NCBI RefSeq assembly: GCF_000801315.1
Contig: NZ_CP010054.1
Coordinates: 3,810,647-3,874,646 of the forward strand
Origin: Hymenobacter sp. DG25B
Lineage (GTDB): Bacteria; Bacteroidota; Bacteroidia; Cytophagales; Hymenobacteraceae
Direction of reading: 5' to 3'
DNA length: 64,000 bases
In this document: positions 15,609 to 24,473 of the stretch, in pieces
How the letters are laid out: each line of letters begins with the position of its first letter
Numbering within the stretch: the first letter of the stretch is position 1
Translations under genes and position numbers: made by a program
The notes under the pieces: generated by a model
What the model saw: the letters and a program-made list of their open reading frames with translations, nothing else
Told to the model about the DNA's origin: nothing
Database searches by the model: none

Positions 15609-15748
15609 GTGGGGCACTAGTGGTCGGTTGAAAGGGAAGCGCGCTTTCCCCTATAAATGTGGATGTTGATTTCCGGCCCTGACCATGTTAACTTCCTCAC
15701 ATCATTATGTGAAACCAACTGATTATCAGCGGAGCTATTTTTACTTCC

Positions 15749-17266
15749 ATGAAACTTCTGCTGTTTGTCTTCTGCCTGCTTCCTTTATTGGCTGGGGCTC
15801 AACACCGCGTGGCCTACCAGGTGCACTACGCCCCGCACATGAGCACGGAAGGGCTACGGGTGCAGGTAAGCGTGCGTACGCCCAAAGCCGAGGACTCCAC
15901 TTATTTCCACTTTGCCAATGAGGTGTGGGGCGAGCGGGACCTGCTGCGCTGCCTCGGCGGCTTTGCAGGGGAGGGCCCCAGCTACCGTTTCCGGGTGGTG
16001 CCCGACAGCAACCGCATAGTAGTGTACCACCCGCGCATCCGCACCGTGCGCTTTTCCTACCGCGTGCGCCAGGATGCCCCGGAGTACACCCGCGACCAGG
16101 TGAACCGCCCCCGCGTGACGGATACCTATTTCCATGTGCTGGGCGAAAGCTTGTTTATGGTGCCCGATGCCCTGGCCGCCTCTCCCACCCCGCCCGATAT
16201 GACGGCTATCATCCGGTGGGTTGGTTTTCCGAAAGATTACGTGCTGCACAACACCTTTGCCTCAGGCGTGCGGGAGCAAACCTTCCGGGGCAAGCTCTGG
16301 ACGGAGTTTTACCGCTCGCTCTACGTAGGCGGCGACTACCGCCTGCAGCAGTTCAGCTACCAGAACCGACCGGTGTACGTGGCCCTGCGCGGGCAGTGGC
16401 AGAACTACGAGGAGTCGCGCCTGCTGCAAACCATTCAGCAAGCCCTCACGGCCCAGCGCGACTTCTGGCAGGATGCCGGCCCGGCCCGCTACACCGTGTT
16501 TCTGAGCCCCACCGTAACGTTGCTGGATAGCGCCTGGCGCGGCCAGAGCATGCGCGGCGAGGGTTTGTACCAGGGCTTCAAGCTGCAATCCACGAATACG
16601 CCCTTCAACAACTGGGACCTGCTGCGCTACATGTGCAACCACGAGATGCTGCACGACTGGATAGGCGGCCAGATTACCGCCGCCCACGAGGAGCTGAACT
16701 ACTGGTTTACGGAAGGCTTCACGGACTACTACGCCTACAAAAACCGCCTGCGCAGCGGCGAGCTTTCCATGGAAAACTGGGTAAAAACCTTCAATGAAGA
16801 CGTGATTCAGCGGCTTTACAAAAACCCGGAGCGCAACCAGCCCAACTACCTCATCAAAGACAACTACTGGAAAAACAGCTCCTTCGGCAAGCTGCCTTAC
16901 CGCCGCGGTGCGCTCTTCGCCTTTTGGCTGGATAATCAAATTTTGAAAGCCACCGGCTATACCCGCTCCCTGGATGATTTGATGCGCGAGCTACGCCAAT
17001 CCTGCCTGCAGCCCGGCCAGAAGTTTACCGATGAGCGTTTCCTGGTGCTGGCCCAAACCTATCTGCACGAAGACATCAGCTACGAGTTTCAGAAATACAT
17101 CCTCACCGGCGCCGACCTACCTCTGACTTCGCCGGATTTGATGGAGGGCTTTGCTGTGGATAACAGCCAGCCCGTGCCGGTGCTGAAACTGACCGGCGAG
17201 AGTACAGCGTTGCGGGAACGGTACCTGAACACAAAGCCGGCCGCCAAACCAGTAGCCCAAAAATAA
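15749..17266 (+). CDS. Exported M61/M1-like zinc metallopeptidase
   Basis: A 505-residue protein with signal peptide 'MKLLLFVFCLLPLLAGAQ'. The gluzincin motif 'HEMLHDW' gives zinc ligands H298 and H302 with E299 as the base, and 'WFTEGFTDYY' supplies E322 as the third ligand. The order and the preceding N-terminal beta domain fit the M61 (glycyl aminopeptidase-like) or M1 group; I favour M61-like without a PDZ domain. It is probably a periplasmic or surface peptidase. The gene is not in an operon. A Lys/Ala/Pro-rich tail ends the protein. Confidence 0.8.
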   Translation: MKLLLFVFCLLPLLAGAQHRVAYQVHYAPHMSTEGLRVQVSVRTPKAEDSTYFHFANEVWGERDLLRCLGGFAGEGPSYRFRVVPDSNRIVVYHPRIRTVRFSYRVRQDAPEYTRDQVNRPRVTDTYFHVLGESLFMVPDALAASPTPPDMTAIIRWVGFPKDYVLHNTFASGVREQTFRGKLWTEFYRSLYVGGDYRLQQFSYQNRPVYVALRGQWQNYEESRLLQTIQQALTAQRDFWQDAGPARYTVFLSPTVTLLDSAWRGQSMRGEGLYQGFKLQSTNTPFNNWDLLRYMCNHEMLHDWIGGQITAAHEELNYWFTEGFTDYYAYKNRLRSGELSMENWVKTFNEDVIQRLYKNPERNQPNYLIKDNYWKNSSFGKLPYRRGALFAFWLDNQILKATGYTRSLDDLMRELRQSCLQPGQKFTDERFLVLAQTYLHEDISYEFQKYILTGADLPLTSPDLMEGFAVDNSQPVPVLKLTGESTALRERYLNTKPAAKPVAQK

Positions 17267-17460
17267 TTAGTGGCGGCCACCGGCCCGTAACCCTGCTTAC
17301 TGTTCCGGCGTATTTGGCCGCAGGCCAAGCGGCTGTTTACTGGGCCAGAAAATACCGCCTCCGCTATCAGAAAGCGGGCATTTACCCGTCCTGGCAGGGG
17401 CCAGGGAGTTGGCGGGAAACGATGAGTCCTTTTATATTCGCGGCCACCCTCCTACTACCT

Positions 17461-17856
17461 ATGCGCCTTCGAGTACTGCATCAGCTTGATTTTCTGACCC
17501 TGGAATATGATGTAGTGCGCGAGTACATTCACGCCGTGTGGCGGGGCGAGCAGACGGATGAAACCATTCGGGAGGGCTACGAGGAGATTCTGCAGTACCT
17601 GGTGCAGGAGCGCTGCCCGCGCCTGCTGGATGACCATTATGCCATTCGGGGTATTTGGGTAAGCCAGGCGGAGTGGTTTGCCAATAACTGGTTCCCAAGG
17701 GCATTGGATGCCGGTTTGCAGCGGATTACGGTGGTGTATTCTCAGGATTTTTTCAGCCGGCGCTCTACGCAGGAAGCCGTGGCTCAGGTTCCCGGCGGCC
17801 AGGTACTGGCCTTCAATGAGCCGGAAACAGCCCTGCAGGCGCTGCTGGCGCTGTAA
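17461..17856 (+). CDS. STAS/SpoIIAA-like small protein, paralogue 1 of 3
   Basis: A 131-residue soluble protein. It shares its plan with two genes at 26868-27281 and 27364-27762: an N-terminal strand pair with a Trp ('IHAVWRGEQTDETIREGYEE'), a central 'CPRLLDDHYAIRG', then 'WFPRALDAGLQRITVVYS' and a C-terminal helix ('FNEPETALQALLAL'). The alternating strand-helix pattern is that of STAS/SpoIIAA-like domains, which here is an inference; no phosphoacceptor serine is evident. The ATG at 17461 matches the paralogues' N-terminus, although the frame is open upstream. Function unknown. Confidence 0.75.
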   Translation: MRLRVLHQLDFLTLEYDVVREYIHAVWRGEQTDETIREGYEEILQYLVQERCPRLLDDHYAIRGIWVSQAEWFANNWFPRALDAGLQRITVVYSQDFFSRRSTQEAVAQVPGGQVLAFNEPETALQALLAL

Positions 17857-17986
17857 TTAGGCCAGGCTACGGGCTGATGTGCGTCTGAGCTGAGCAGGAT
17901 TATTTTTTCTTTCGATGGCAAGCAACCTTCGCGGCCCCGCCGGCTATCCTGTTGGAACAGTATCCCCTCTGTTTTTCCAGCCACAT

Positions 17987-18427
17987 ATGCGCTTTGCCCT
18001 TTCTCTTTTTTGCTGCCTCTGGTTATTGGCTTCCTGCCAACGAATTGAGACGAACGTAGCGCCCACTGCCACGCTGGAAAACACCCGCTGGATGCTGGTG
18101 CAGGTAGAGGAAACGCCGGTGCCTGTACCAAGCTCTTCGTTGTCGGCCCGCTCCTACCTGGAGTTTACCTCTGCTGATCATAAAACCAGCGGCCGCGCCC
18201 CGTGCAATGGCTTTGGCGGTACCTACACACTGGGCAGCAGGCCGGGCACCCTCACCATCAGTGGTCAGATGTCGACGAGAGGCACCTGCCCCGCCCAAGC
18301 CCTGGAGTATCACTACCTGAGTGCCCTGAGCCAAACCGTGCGCTATGAAATAACCGGCAACGAGCTGCGCCTGTACGGGCCGGATAACTCGCGGCAGCCC
18401 AAGCTGACTTTTAATCTGGCGCGCTAA
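17987..18427 (+). CDS. META-domain lipoprotein
   Basis: A 146-residue lipoprotein: 'MRFALSLFCCLWLLASCQ' ends in a lipobox (ASC). The rest is a META (HslJ-like) domain: 'LENTRWMLVQVEETPVP', 'GRAPCNGFGGTYTLG', then 'TRGTCPAQALEYHYLSALSQ' and 'LRLYGPDN'. META proteins are small cell-envelope beta proteins linked to motility or heat/novobiocin resistance in a few species; no role is known here. ATG 17987 is chosen because it starts the signal. It is followed 41 bases on by the DUF6624 gene in the same direction. Confidence 0.87.
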   Translation: MRFALSLFCCLWLLASCQRIETNVAPTATLENTRWMLVQVEETPVPVPSSSLSARSYLEFTSADHKTSGRAPCNGFGGTYTLGSRPGTLTISGQMSTRGTCPAQALEYHYLSALSQTVRYEITGNELRLYGPDNSRQPKLTFNLAR

Positions 18428-18468
18428 GGCACCAGGAGCTGGGCGCCATTTTTACCACTTTTCCTGCT

Positions 18469-19179
18469 ATGTTCCGCGCTCTATACATTGGCCTGCTGAG
18501 CCTGCTGGCCACTGGCTGCCTTGCCCAAACCACCCTCAACCAGGGCCTGAAACAAGAGCTGAACAGCATAGATGCCGAAGACCAGAAGTACCGCATCCTG
18601 ATTATGCGGCAAATGCTCACCGGCGCCCCCAGCGGCTACGATTCCATAGCCCGCGTGGTGCACCTGACGCCTGAGCAGGTTGGCCCCTATGTAAGCCAGC
18701 GCATGCTGGAGCTGGACTCGGTCAACATCCGGCGCATTGCCCGGATTATTACGCAGTATGGCTACCCGGGCAAAACGCTGGTAGGTGAGCCCACCAACGA
18801 GGTAGCCCTGCTCGTGATTCAGCACTCCAACCGGATTCCGCAGTACTTACCGCTCATTAAAAAGATGGCCGCTAAAGGCGAGATACCCTTCTACCTGTAT
18901 GCCCGCATGCTGGACCGCCAATTGATGTATGAGGGCAAAGAGCAGCTATATGGCACGCAGGGCCGCAGTTTTGGTGTGCCCAATGCTCAAACCGGCCAGC
19001 GGGAAAACGTCTCGTTTATCTGGCCCATACAGGATGCGGCCCGTGTAAACCAGCGGCGCAAAAAGGCTGGCTTTGATTCCACCGTAGAAGCCAATGCCCA
19101 GCGCCTGGGTATGAAGTATAAGCCCATGGCCCTGGCCGAAGCCCGGGCCATTGAGCAGGCCTCCGCGGCCAAGCCGTAA
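18469..19179 (+). CDS. DUF6624 family exported protein
   Basis: A 236-residue protein with signal peptide ('MFRALYIGLLSLLATGCLAQ', possibly a lipoprotein at C17). It carries the DUF6624 pattern: an early 'DAEDQKYRI', then 'IITQYGYPGKTLVGEPTNEV', 'ALLVIQHSNRIPQYLPLI', 'YARMLDRQLMYEGKEQLYGT'. The family has no known activity. It probably shares a transcript with the META lipoprotein upstream and ends at the hairpin at 19204-19233. Confidence 0.85.
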   Translation: MFRALYIGLLSLLATGCLAQTTLNQGLKQELNSIDAEDQKYRILIMRQMLTGAPSGYDSIARVVHLTPEQVGPYVSQRMLELDSVNIRRIARIITQYGYPGKTLVGEPTNEVALLVIQHSNRIPQYLPLIKKMAAKGEIPFYLYARMLDRQLMYEGKEQLYGTQGRSFGVPNAQTGQRENVSFIWPIQDAARVNQRRKKAGFDSTVEANAQRLGMKYKPMALAEARAIEQASAAKP

Positions 19180-19203
19180 CTATTTGCGGCTGTTGCAGAA
19201 TCA

Positions 19204-19233
19204 AGAACGCCCCGGCCTGTGCCGGGGCGTTCT
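19204..19233. terminator. Strong hairpin terminator
   Basis: AGAACGCCCCGGC (19204-19216), loop CTGT, GCCGGGGCGTTCT (19221-19233): 13 perfect base pairs between the convergent DUF6624 and FAD oxidoreductase genes. Confidence 0.85.
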
Positions 19234-19261
19234 GCATTTGCTTCGTCCTTTCCGCCGGGTC

Positions 19262-20659
19262 TCAGGTGAAAATATGCTCCCGCTCGGCGGGGTGGATATT
19301 CTGGTTTACCCGGAACAGGTTTTGCGGATCGTACTGGGCTTTGACTTTGGCCAGCCGGGGGTAATTGGCGCCGTACGTGTCGCGGATTCGCTGGTCTCCT
19401 TCCTCCATCATGAAATTAACGTAGGCGCCGCCTGCCGCGTAGGGGTGCAGGGCATCCCAGTAGGCGCGCGCCCAGGCCATAATTTTTTCATCGTTGCGTG
19501 GGTCGGGGTCCACGCCCACAATCACCATAGCCCAGGTGGCATCCCGGAAGTTCCAGGCCGTATCGTGCCGGCCTACGCGGGCCGCGGCCCCGTTGATGGG
19601 GTACAGGTGCATGCTGGAGTGCATGGTGGGCAGCAGGTTGCCAAACCGCACATGCTCGGCAATGGCTTCCTCGGGCATTTCAGCCACAAAATCGGCCTTC
19701 CAGTACCAGCGCAGACCCGGCGGGTACAGGCCATCGAACATGCTTTGCAGCGCCGGCATGGGCAGGGTGCCTACCATATCCAGCGCGGGGGTTTTAAATG
19801 CGCGGGCGGGCTGCAGAGCGGCCGCCGCCCCGGAGGGCGGGCCGGTGTAGCACCACACTATGCCGCACATTTTCTGCAGGTGCAGGTGCTCGGGGAAGGG
19901 GGCGGCGGGCGGCACCATCAGGAAGGCAAAGAAGCCATTGATGGTTTCCGGCGCGGTTTTAATGAAGTTGCTGTACCAGCGCAGTATCTCGGGGGCATCC
20001 TCCATGGGCCAGAGCATGGGCCCGGCCACTACGTTATCTACGGGGTGCACCCGGAACAGGAAGGAAACCACTACCCCGAAGTTGCCGCCACCACCGCGCA
20101 GGGCCCAGAATAAATCGGGGTTTTGCTGGGCCGAGGCTTTTACCAGGTGGCCATTGGCCAGCACTACGTCGGCTTCCAGCAGGCTATCAATGGTGAGGCC
20201 GTACTGGCGGGTGAGGTAGCCCAGCCCGCCGCCCAGCGTGAGGCCGGCCACCCCGGTAGTGGAAATAATGCCTCCGGGCAGGGCCAGCCCAAAAGCGTGC
20301 GTGGCATGGTCTACATCGCCCAGGGTGCAGCCACCTTCTACCAGCACGGTGCGTGCTTCGGGGTCTACATGAATGCCGCGCATCAGGCTCAGGTCGATGA
20401 CCATTCCATCATTGCACATGCCCAGGCCGGCCCCGCTGTGCCCCCCACCCCGAATGGCCAGCAGCATGCCTTCCTCGCGGGCATAGTTCACGGCGGCAAT
20501 AACGTCGGCTACATCGGCGCAGCGCACCAGCATGGCCGGCCGCTTGTCAATCATGCCGTTATAGATGTGGCAGGCCGCTTCGTAGCCTGCATCCTGGGGC
20601 TGCAGAATCTCTCCGCGCATGCTGATGGGCGGCAGCACGCGGTTTTTTTCCATTAACAT
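19262..20659 (-). CDS. FAD-binding oxidoreductase, berberine-bridge-enzyme type
   Basis: A 465-residue enzyme of the FAD-binding PCMH/BBE family. 'AIRGGGHSGAGLGMC' holds the histidine that normally binds FAD covalently; 'STTGVAGLTLGGGLGYLTRQ' and 'DLFWALRGGGGNFGVV' are FAD-domain motifs, and 'NYPRLAKVKAQYDPQNLFRV' is the terminal BBE segment. The cysteine used for a second flavin bond in some members is replaced (TTGVAG), so single-site attachment is expected. No signal peptide is seen; it is likely cytoplasmic. Substrates of bacterial members are usually sugars or alcohols. Alone, with ATG at 20659 or 20653. Confidence 0.9.
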   Translation of the reverse strand: MLMEKNRVLPPISMRGEILQPQDAGYEAACHIYNGMIDKRPAMLVRCADVADVIAAVNYAREEGMLLAIRGGGHSGAGLGMCNDGMVIDLSLMRGIHVDPEARTVLVEGGCTLGDVDHATHAFGLALPGGIISTTGVAGLTLGGGLGYLTRQYGLTIDSLLEADVVLANGHLVKASAQQNPDLFWALRGGGGNFGVVVSFLFRVHPVDNVVAGPMLWPMEDAPEILRWYSNFIKTAPETINGFFAFLMVPPAAPFPEHLHLQKMCGIVWCYTGPPSGAAAALQPARAFKTPALDMVGTLPMPALQSMFDGLYPPGLRWYWKADFVAEMPEEAIAEHVRFGNLLPTMHSSMHLYPINGAAARVGRHDTAWNFRDATWAMVIVGVDPDPRNDEKIMAWARAYWDALHPYAAGGAYVNFMMEEGDQRIRDTYGANYPRLAKVKAQYDPQNLFRVNQNIHPAEREHIFT

Positions 20660-21250
20660 AAACCAGAGTAATAACCAGAGTTATCAGGCCGGAGCGGCCA
20701 GCATAGCAGGGCTGCCCGGAGGCAGGCGGCAAGGAGCACCGGCAGGCAAACTACCGGACCAGAATTTATATATAAATCTACTGATAAATATTATGATAAA
20801 CACAAGCCGAAACCTTTTGCAGCTCATCTACCGATCAAAGAATAGTTGGGCCAGTATCTTGGATAATTTCCGGATTATTCGTTGATTCCAGGAGCATTCT
20901 AAGCTTTTCTTTCCGGTTTTGCTGCCTATGCGCATTCCACAGGTTGCGGGCCCGTTGGCCCGGGGCTGGTACTACTGCCGCAAGTAGATTACCACCCTTT
21001 TGCGCCTTACCCAAACGCCCCGCCCGCGCGGGGATGGGGCTGCTTTCACTCTCCTTTTCTGATGTTTTCCGGGCCTTGGTTGCCCGCCCGCCTAGGGCTT
21101 GGGCCTTGGGAAATGGTACGGGGCAAGCTGGGAGTTACCGGCAGAAGTTGTCACAGTTCAGCGCCTGCTCTGCAGACAAAAACAGCCAAAGGGCTTCGGG
21201 TTGCGCAAATCTTTGGGTATCTTCCGTAGCACTCCAGCGGCTTTGCGGTT
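20660..21250. other. 591-bp region without a supported gene
   Basis: It separates the divergent FAD oxidoreductase and DUF1345 genes and should hold both promoters. The middle (20760-20880) is AT-rich. No clear promoter pair, hairpin or RNA gene was found. Confidence 0.5.
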
Positions 21251-21955
21251 ATGGATGTTACTGCTTCTTCTGCGCCTGTTGCCACCGTGCGCCCGCTTAT
21301 CAGCTGGCGGGCGCGCCTTGTCCGCCTGCTCCTGGCCCTGGGTGGCGGGGCTTCGGCCTTCTGGTGGGCCCCATCCGATTTTCCCCTCAATACGCAGCTG
21401 ATGTTGGCCTGGGATGGATTTATTGTGAGCACGCTGCTGCTTACCTGGTACACCATGGCCCGGGCCAATACCGCCTACATCCGGCGGGCTTCCACGCTGC
21501 TGCACCCCGACCGCACCCGCTTTCTGATGCTGTTTACTACGCTGCTGGGCACTACGGCCAGCCTGGCGGCCGTACTGCTGCTGCTGCGCGGCCTGGAGGC
21601 TATGTCGTATGAGGAGCGGGTAGAGCACATATTGGTTTCGGTGGTGGCCGTGGTTACTTCCTGGCTGCTCCTGCACACGCTTTTTGCCCTGCGCTACGCC
21701 CATACCTATTTCAGCAAAAGCCTTCTGCCACCGCACGGGCAGCTGGGCGGGCTGGTGTTTTCCGGCGAGCCCCCCACTACCTACTGGGATTTTGCCTATT
21801 TCTCTTTCGTTATCGGCATGACGGCCCAGACCTCGGATACGGGCGTGAGTACGCTGCGCATGCGCCAACTGGTGCTCTATCATAGCCTGCTCTCGTTTAG
21901 CTTTAACACCGCGGTGTTAGCCCTGAGCATCAATATTCTCTCTGGCCTGCTGTAG
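21251..21955 (+). CDS. DUF1345 membrane protein, copy 1
   Basis: A 234-residue integral membrane protein with about five hydrophobic helices, the family's 'WYTMARANTAYIRRAST' loop, 'LHTLFALRYAHTYF' helix and 'DFAYFSFVIGMTAQTSDTGV' motif, which resembles an ion-channel-like loop. DUF1345 has no proven function. A paralogue of very similar layout lies at 54640-55323. It is monocistronic. Confidence 0.9.
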   Translation: MDVTASSAPVATVRPLISWRARLVRLLLALGGGASAFWWAPSDFPLNTQLMLAWDGFIVSTLLLTWYTMARANTAYIRRASTLLHPDRTRFLMLFTTLLGTTASLAAVLLLLRGLEAMSYEERVEHILVSVVAVVTSWLLLHTLFALRYAHTYFSKSLLPPHGQLGGLVFSGEPPTTYWDFAYFSFVIGMTAQTSDTGVSTLRMRQLVLYHSLLSFSFNTAVLALSINILSGLL

Positions 21956-22152
21956 CCCTTGGAAAGGCGGGACCCAAACAGGCCTTGACACAACAAGGAG
22001 AAGTGCTTTCACATAAACCTGATAATTAAAAATTGTACTAATGTGTATAATATAGCGCTTCACCCTTTTCTAACGAGCTTTGCAAGCTAAGAAAATTGAA
22101 TATTGGCTATATTATTGCTGATTGGGGCTCTCTCATTTATTCCCTAATTCTC

Positions 22153-22476
22153 ATGATGCCTCGTTTACTTCTTCGCCCGCTCGCGCTTTATGCCGGGTCA
22201 TTGCTATTGCTGGCCAGCTGCTCTAAAAAGCCTGATGCCTGCTTTACGATTGAAAAGGGAATTCCCAGCTCTAAAATCAATGATGATGTGCAGGTAAATG
22301 CTGCTTGCAGCACGGACGCCGACAGCTACCTGTGGGAATGGGGCGATGGTGCCAGCGACACCGGCAGTACCGCTAAGCACAAGTACAATGCGGCCGGTAC
22401 TTTTACCATTAAGTTAACGGCCAAAGGCAATGACAGATCTGCCACCACTTCCCGCCAGGTAACTATCGTTCAATAG
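22153..22476 (+). CDS. PKD-domain lipoprotein
   Basis: A 107-residue protein: 'LALYAGSLLLLASCSK' is a lipoprotein signal (cysteine in ASC), followed by one PKD fold with 'CSTDADSYLWEWGDGASDTG' and 'HKYNAAGTFTIKLTAKG'. PKD modules mediate binding on cell-surface proteins; here there is no catalytic domain. ATG at 22153 (or 22156) is chosen over an upstream TTG because it begins the signal. It ends just before a strong terminator. Confidence 0.82.
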   Translation: MMPRLLLRPLALYAGSLLLLASCSKKPDACFTIEKGIPSSKINDDVQVNAACSTDADSYLWEWGDGASDTGSTAKHKYNAAGTFTIKLTAKGNDRSATTSRQVTIVQ

Positions 22477-22492
22477 CCCGCCTCTTGCGCAC

Positions 22493-22529
22493 AAAAAAGG
22501 CCACCTCTCAGGTAGAGGTGGCCTTTTTT
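22493..22529. terminator. Bidirectional rho-independent terminator
   Basis: AAAAAAGGCCACCTCT (22493-22508), loop CAGGT, AGAGGTGGCCTTTTTT (22514-22529). It serves both the PKD gene and the convergent DsbA-like gene. Confidence 0.92.
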
Positions 22530-22545
22530 ATTCACTTAGCCGGAG

Positions 22546-23256
22546 TTAGCAGGTGCCGCTTTCCAGGTCGCAGGCGGCGTCTTCGGCGCCGGCCAGCTGC
22601 ACGGGCTGCGGGCGGGCTTCCTCCCACACTTTCTGCAGCACCTCCTCAAACAGCTCGGCGGGTTGCGCGCCGGACACCGCATACTTATCGTCGAAGACGA
22701 AATAGGGCACGCCGCGCACCCCAATCTGGCGGGCCTGGTACTCATCGTGGCGCACTTCCTGGGTGAAGTCATCAGACTGCAGCAGGTGCTCTACCTCGGT
22801 GGCGGGCAGTGGCAGCTCGGCGGCCAGGCGCGTGAGCGTGGCGGGGTCATTAATATCGAGGCCCTCTTCCAGATACGCCTTGAACAGGCGCTCTTCGGCG
22901 GCATCCTGCAGGCCGTGCTGTTTGGCCAGATGAATCAGGCGGTGCGCCCGCAGGGAGTTGGCGGGCACCACCCGGTCAAAGTCGAATGCCAGACCTTCGC
23001 CGGCGGCCATCTGAGCCATGTTGGCGCTCATTTCCCGGGCCCACGCTTCGGTGTTGCCGTATTTGGCGGCCAGGCGGGTGTACTGATTTACGCCGGGCTC
23101 GGGGTTGGCTTCGGGGTCCAGCTCAAAGCTCCGCCACTGCACTTCTACCAGGTCGCGCTGCGGGAAGCGGGCCATGGCCGTTTCCAAGCGCCGCTTGCCA
23201 ATGTAGCAGAACGGACACAGGATATCAGACCAGATTTCAACGGTTATCTTTTTCAT
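22546..23256 (-). CDS. DsbA/FrnE-family thiol oxidoreductase
   Basis: A 236-residue DsbA-like protein of the FrnE subgroup. The active site is 'CPFC' (C14-C17) in 'IWSDILCPFCYIGKRRL'; 'GVRGVPYFVF' is the cis-proline loop. No signal peptide is present, so it is a cytoplasmic enzyme, probably acting as a disulfide isomerase/reductase as described for Deinococcus FrnE. Two extra cysteines end the protein (AACDLESGTC). It stands alone. Confidence 0.92.
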   Translation of the reverse strand: MKKITVEIWSDILCPFCYIGKRRLETAMARFPQRDLVEVQWRSFELDPEANPEPGVNQYTRLAAKYGNTEAWAREMSANMAQMAAGEGLAFDFDRVVPANSLRAHRLIHLAKQHGLQDAAEERLFKAYLEEGLDINDPATLTRLAAELPLPATEVEHLLQSDDFTQEVRHDEYQARQIGVRGVPYFVFDDKYAVSGAQPAELFEEVLQKVWEEARPQPVQLAGAEDAACDLESGTC

Positions 23257-23396
23257 GAAAGTAGAGTCGGATTATAGGATGTTGTATAAGCCGGATGCCG
23301 GCCAAAAGGTTTCCCGAAGCAGAACGGGCACAAACGGGCCGAAATTATGCGTATTCTTACACCGTAACCTACGTCTGCCTCTTCTCCTATTTTCTG

Positions 23397-23969
23397 ATGA
23401 AACGCTTTCTTCTGCCGCTGCTGAGCGTAGCCCTGCTGGCTGCCTGCAACCCCACCACCCAGCCCGCCGAGCAGCCCACCACCGCCACCCCGGCCCAGAC
23501 CGCCGATGCCGATACCGCGGCGGCCGATGCCACCGCCACCGCGCCCTCTACACAAACCCCAACCGCCCCGGCTACTGCCCCGGAGGCGCCCGCCGTGGAC
23601 GACGTGCGCCTGTCTCTGCGCTTTAAGCCCGTAGCAGGGGCGCAGCCAGCCCGCACGCAGGCTTTCCTGAAGCTGCAGGGCAAGGAAACCAAGGAAGTAG
23701 ACCTGGGCACCTTCCCCGGCAAGCCTGATGTAATAGACGCAGCCAAAGCCAAACGCGCCGGCTACCCGGCAGGCTGGATAACCGGTTTCCGCACCTATGA
23801 CGGCGCTTCCGGCACCGGCGCCGATGTGGCCATTCTGCCGGGCGCCGATGCCACCCACCTGCGCATTATGCAGCGCCGCATAGACGAAGCCGCCACCGAA
23901 ACCTACACCTTTCAGGTAGCCCGCGAGCTAAGCCTGGACAGCCCCAGCAACCTCAGCGCCGCTAAGTAG
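23397..23969 (+). CDS. Hypothetical lipoprotein with Thr/Ala/Pro-rich linker
   Basis: A 190-residue lipoprotein: 'MKRFLLPLLSVALLAACN' ends in the lipobox AAC. About 50 residues of low-complexity Thr/Ala/Pro follow, a flexible tether, then a globular domain of some 115 residues ('DDVRLSLRFKPVAGAQP', 'ITGFRTYDGASGTGADVA'). No known family is recognised. The ATG at 23397 is used because it opens the signal; the frame extends further up. Seven bases separate it from the next gene, so they are probably co-transcribed. Confidence 0.75.
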   Translation: MKRFLLPLLSVALLAACNPTTQPAEQPTTATPAQTADADTAAADATATAPSTQTPTAPATAPEAPAVDDVRLSLRFKPVAGAQPARTQAFLKLQGKETKEVDLGTFPGKPDVIDAAKAKRAGYPAGWITGFRTYDGASGTGADVAILPGADATHLRIMQRRIDEAATETYTFQVARELSLDSPSNLSAAK

Positions 23970-23976
23970 AAACTTT

Positions 23977-24462
23977 ATGCCCGGCTTTGCCTGCTCATTT
24001 ACGGCCCTGCTGGAGCCCGGCGGCCCCAGCTTTATGCCCACCCAGATTGTGGTGGTGCCCCTGCCGGCAGTAGTGGCACTGGGCGGCAAAGCTACGCGCC
24101 GCGTGGCGGGCACCCTCAATGGGCACCCCGTGCGCCTGGGCCTGCTGCCGCTGAAAACCGGGGAGCGGTTTCTGATGATCAACAAAGCCCTCTGCCAGGC
24201 CGCCGGCGTGCAGTTGGGCCAGCCCGTAACTCTCACGCTTAATCCCGACCCCACCCCCGACCACGTGGACCTGCCCGACGAGTTGTCCGAGGCATTGGCC
24301 GCGTGGCCGGAGGCGGAGGCGGGATTTCAGCGCTACAGTGGGAGCCATCGGCGGGCTATGGCCCAGCACGTAGGCACCGCCAAGCTGGCCGAAACCCGGG
24401 CCCGGCGGGCCGTAGAGCTGGCCGAACGGCTGGCCACGGGGCGCCACCCCTTCCGCAAATAG
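23977..24462 (+). CDS. YdeI/OmpD-associated (DUF1905) family protein
   Basis: A 161-residue cytoplasmic protein. The first 90 residues are a DUF1905 beta-barrel-like domain ('IVVVPLPAVVALGGKATRRV', 'GTLNGHPVRLGLLPL'). The remainder has the YdeI-type helical motif 'SGSHRRAMAQHVGTAK' and 'RRAVELAERLATG'. The family is named for a loose link to outer-membrane proteins in Salmonella; its biochemistry is not known. It starts seven bases after the lipoprotein gene. Confidence 0.82.
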   Translation: MPGFACSFTALLEPGGPSFMPTQIVVVPLPAVVALGGKATRRVAGTLNGHPVRLGLLPLKTGERFLMINKALCQAAGVQLGQPVTLTLNPDPTPDHVDLPDELSEALAAWPEAEAGFQRYSGSHRRAMAQHVGTAKLAETRARRAVELAERLATGRHPFRK

Positions 24463-24473
24463 GCCGCCGTGCC

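Noticed and set aside
15634..15650. GGGAA-GCGCGCT-TTCCC hairpin after the acetyltransferase gene as terminator
   Set aside because: Short stem and no T run after it; support is too weak.
20928..20987. 19-codon frame before the DUF1345 gene
   Set aside because: Too short to support; no hairpin or repeated pattern that would mark it as an attenuator leader.
20944..21612. Long frame overlapping the start of the DUF1345 gene
   Set aside because: It overlaps a recognised membrane protein in another frame and has biased composition.
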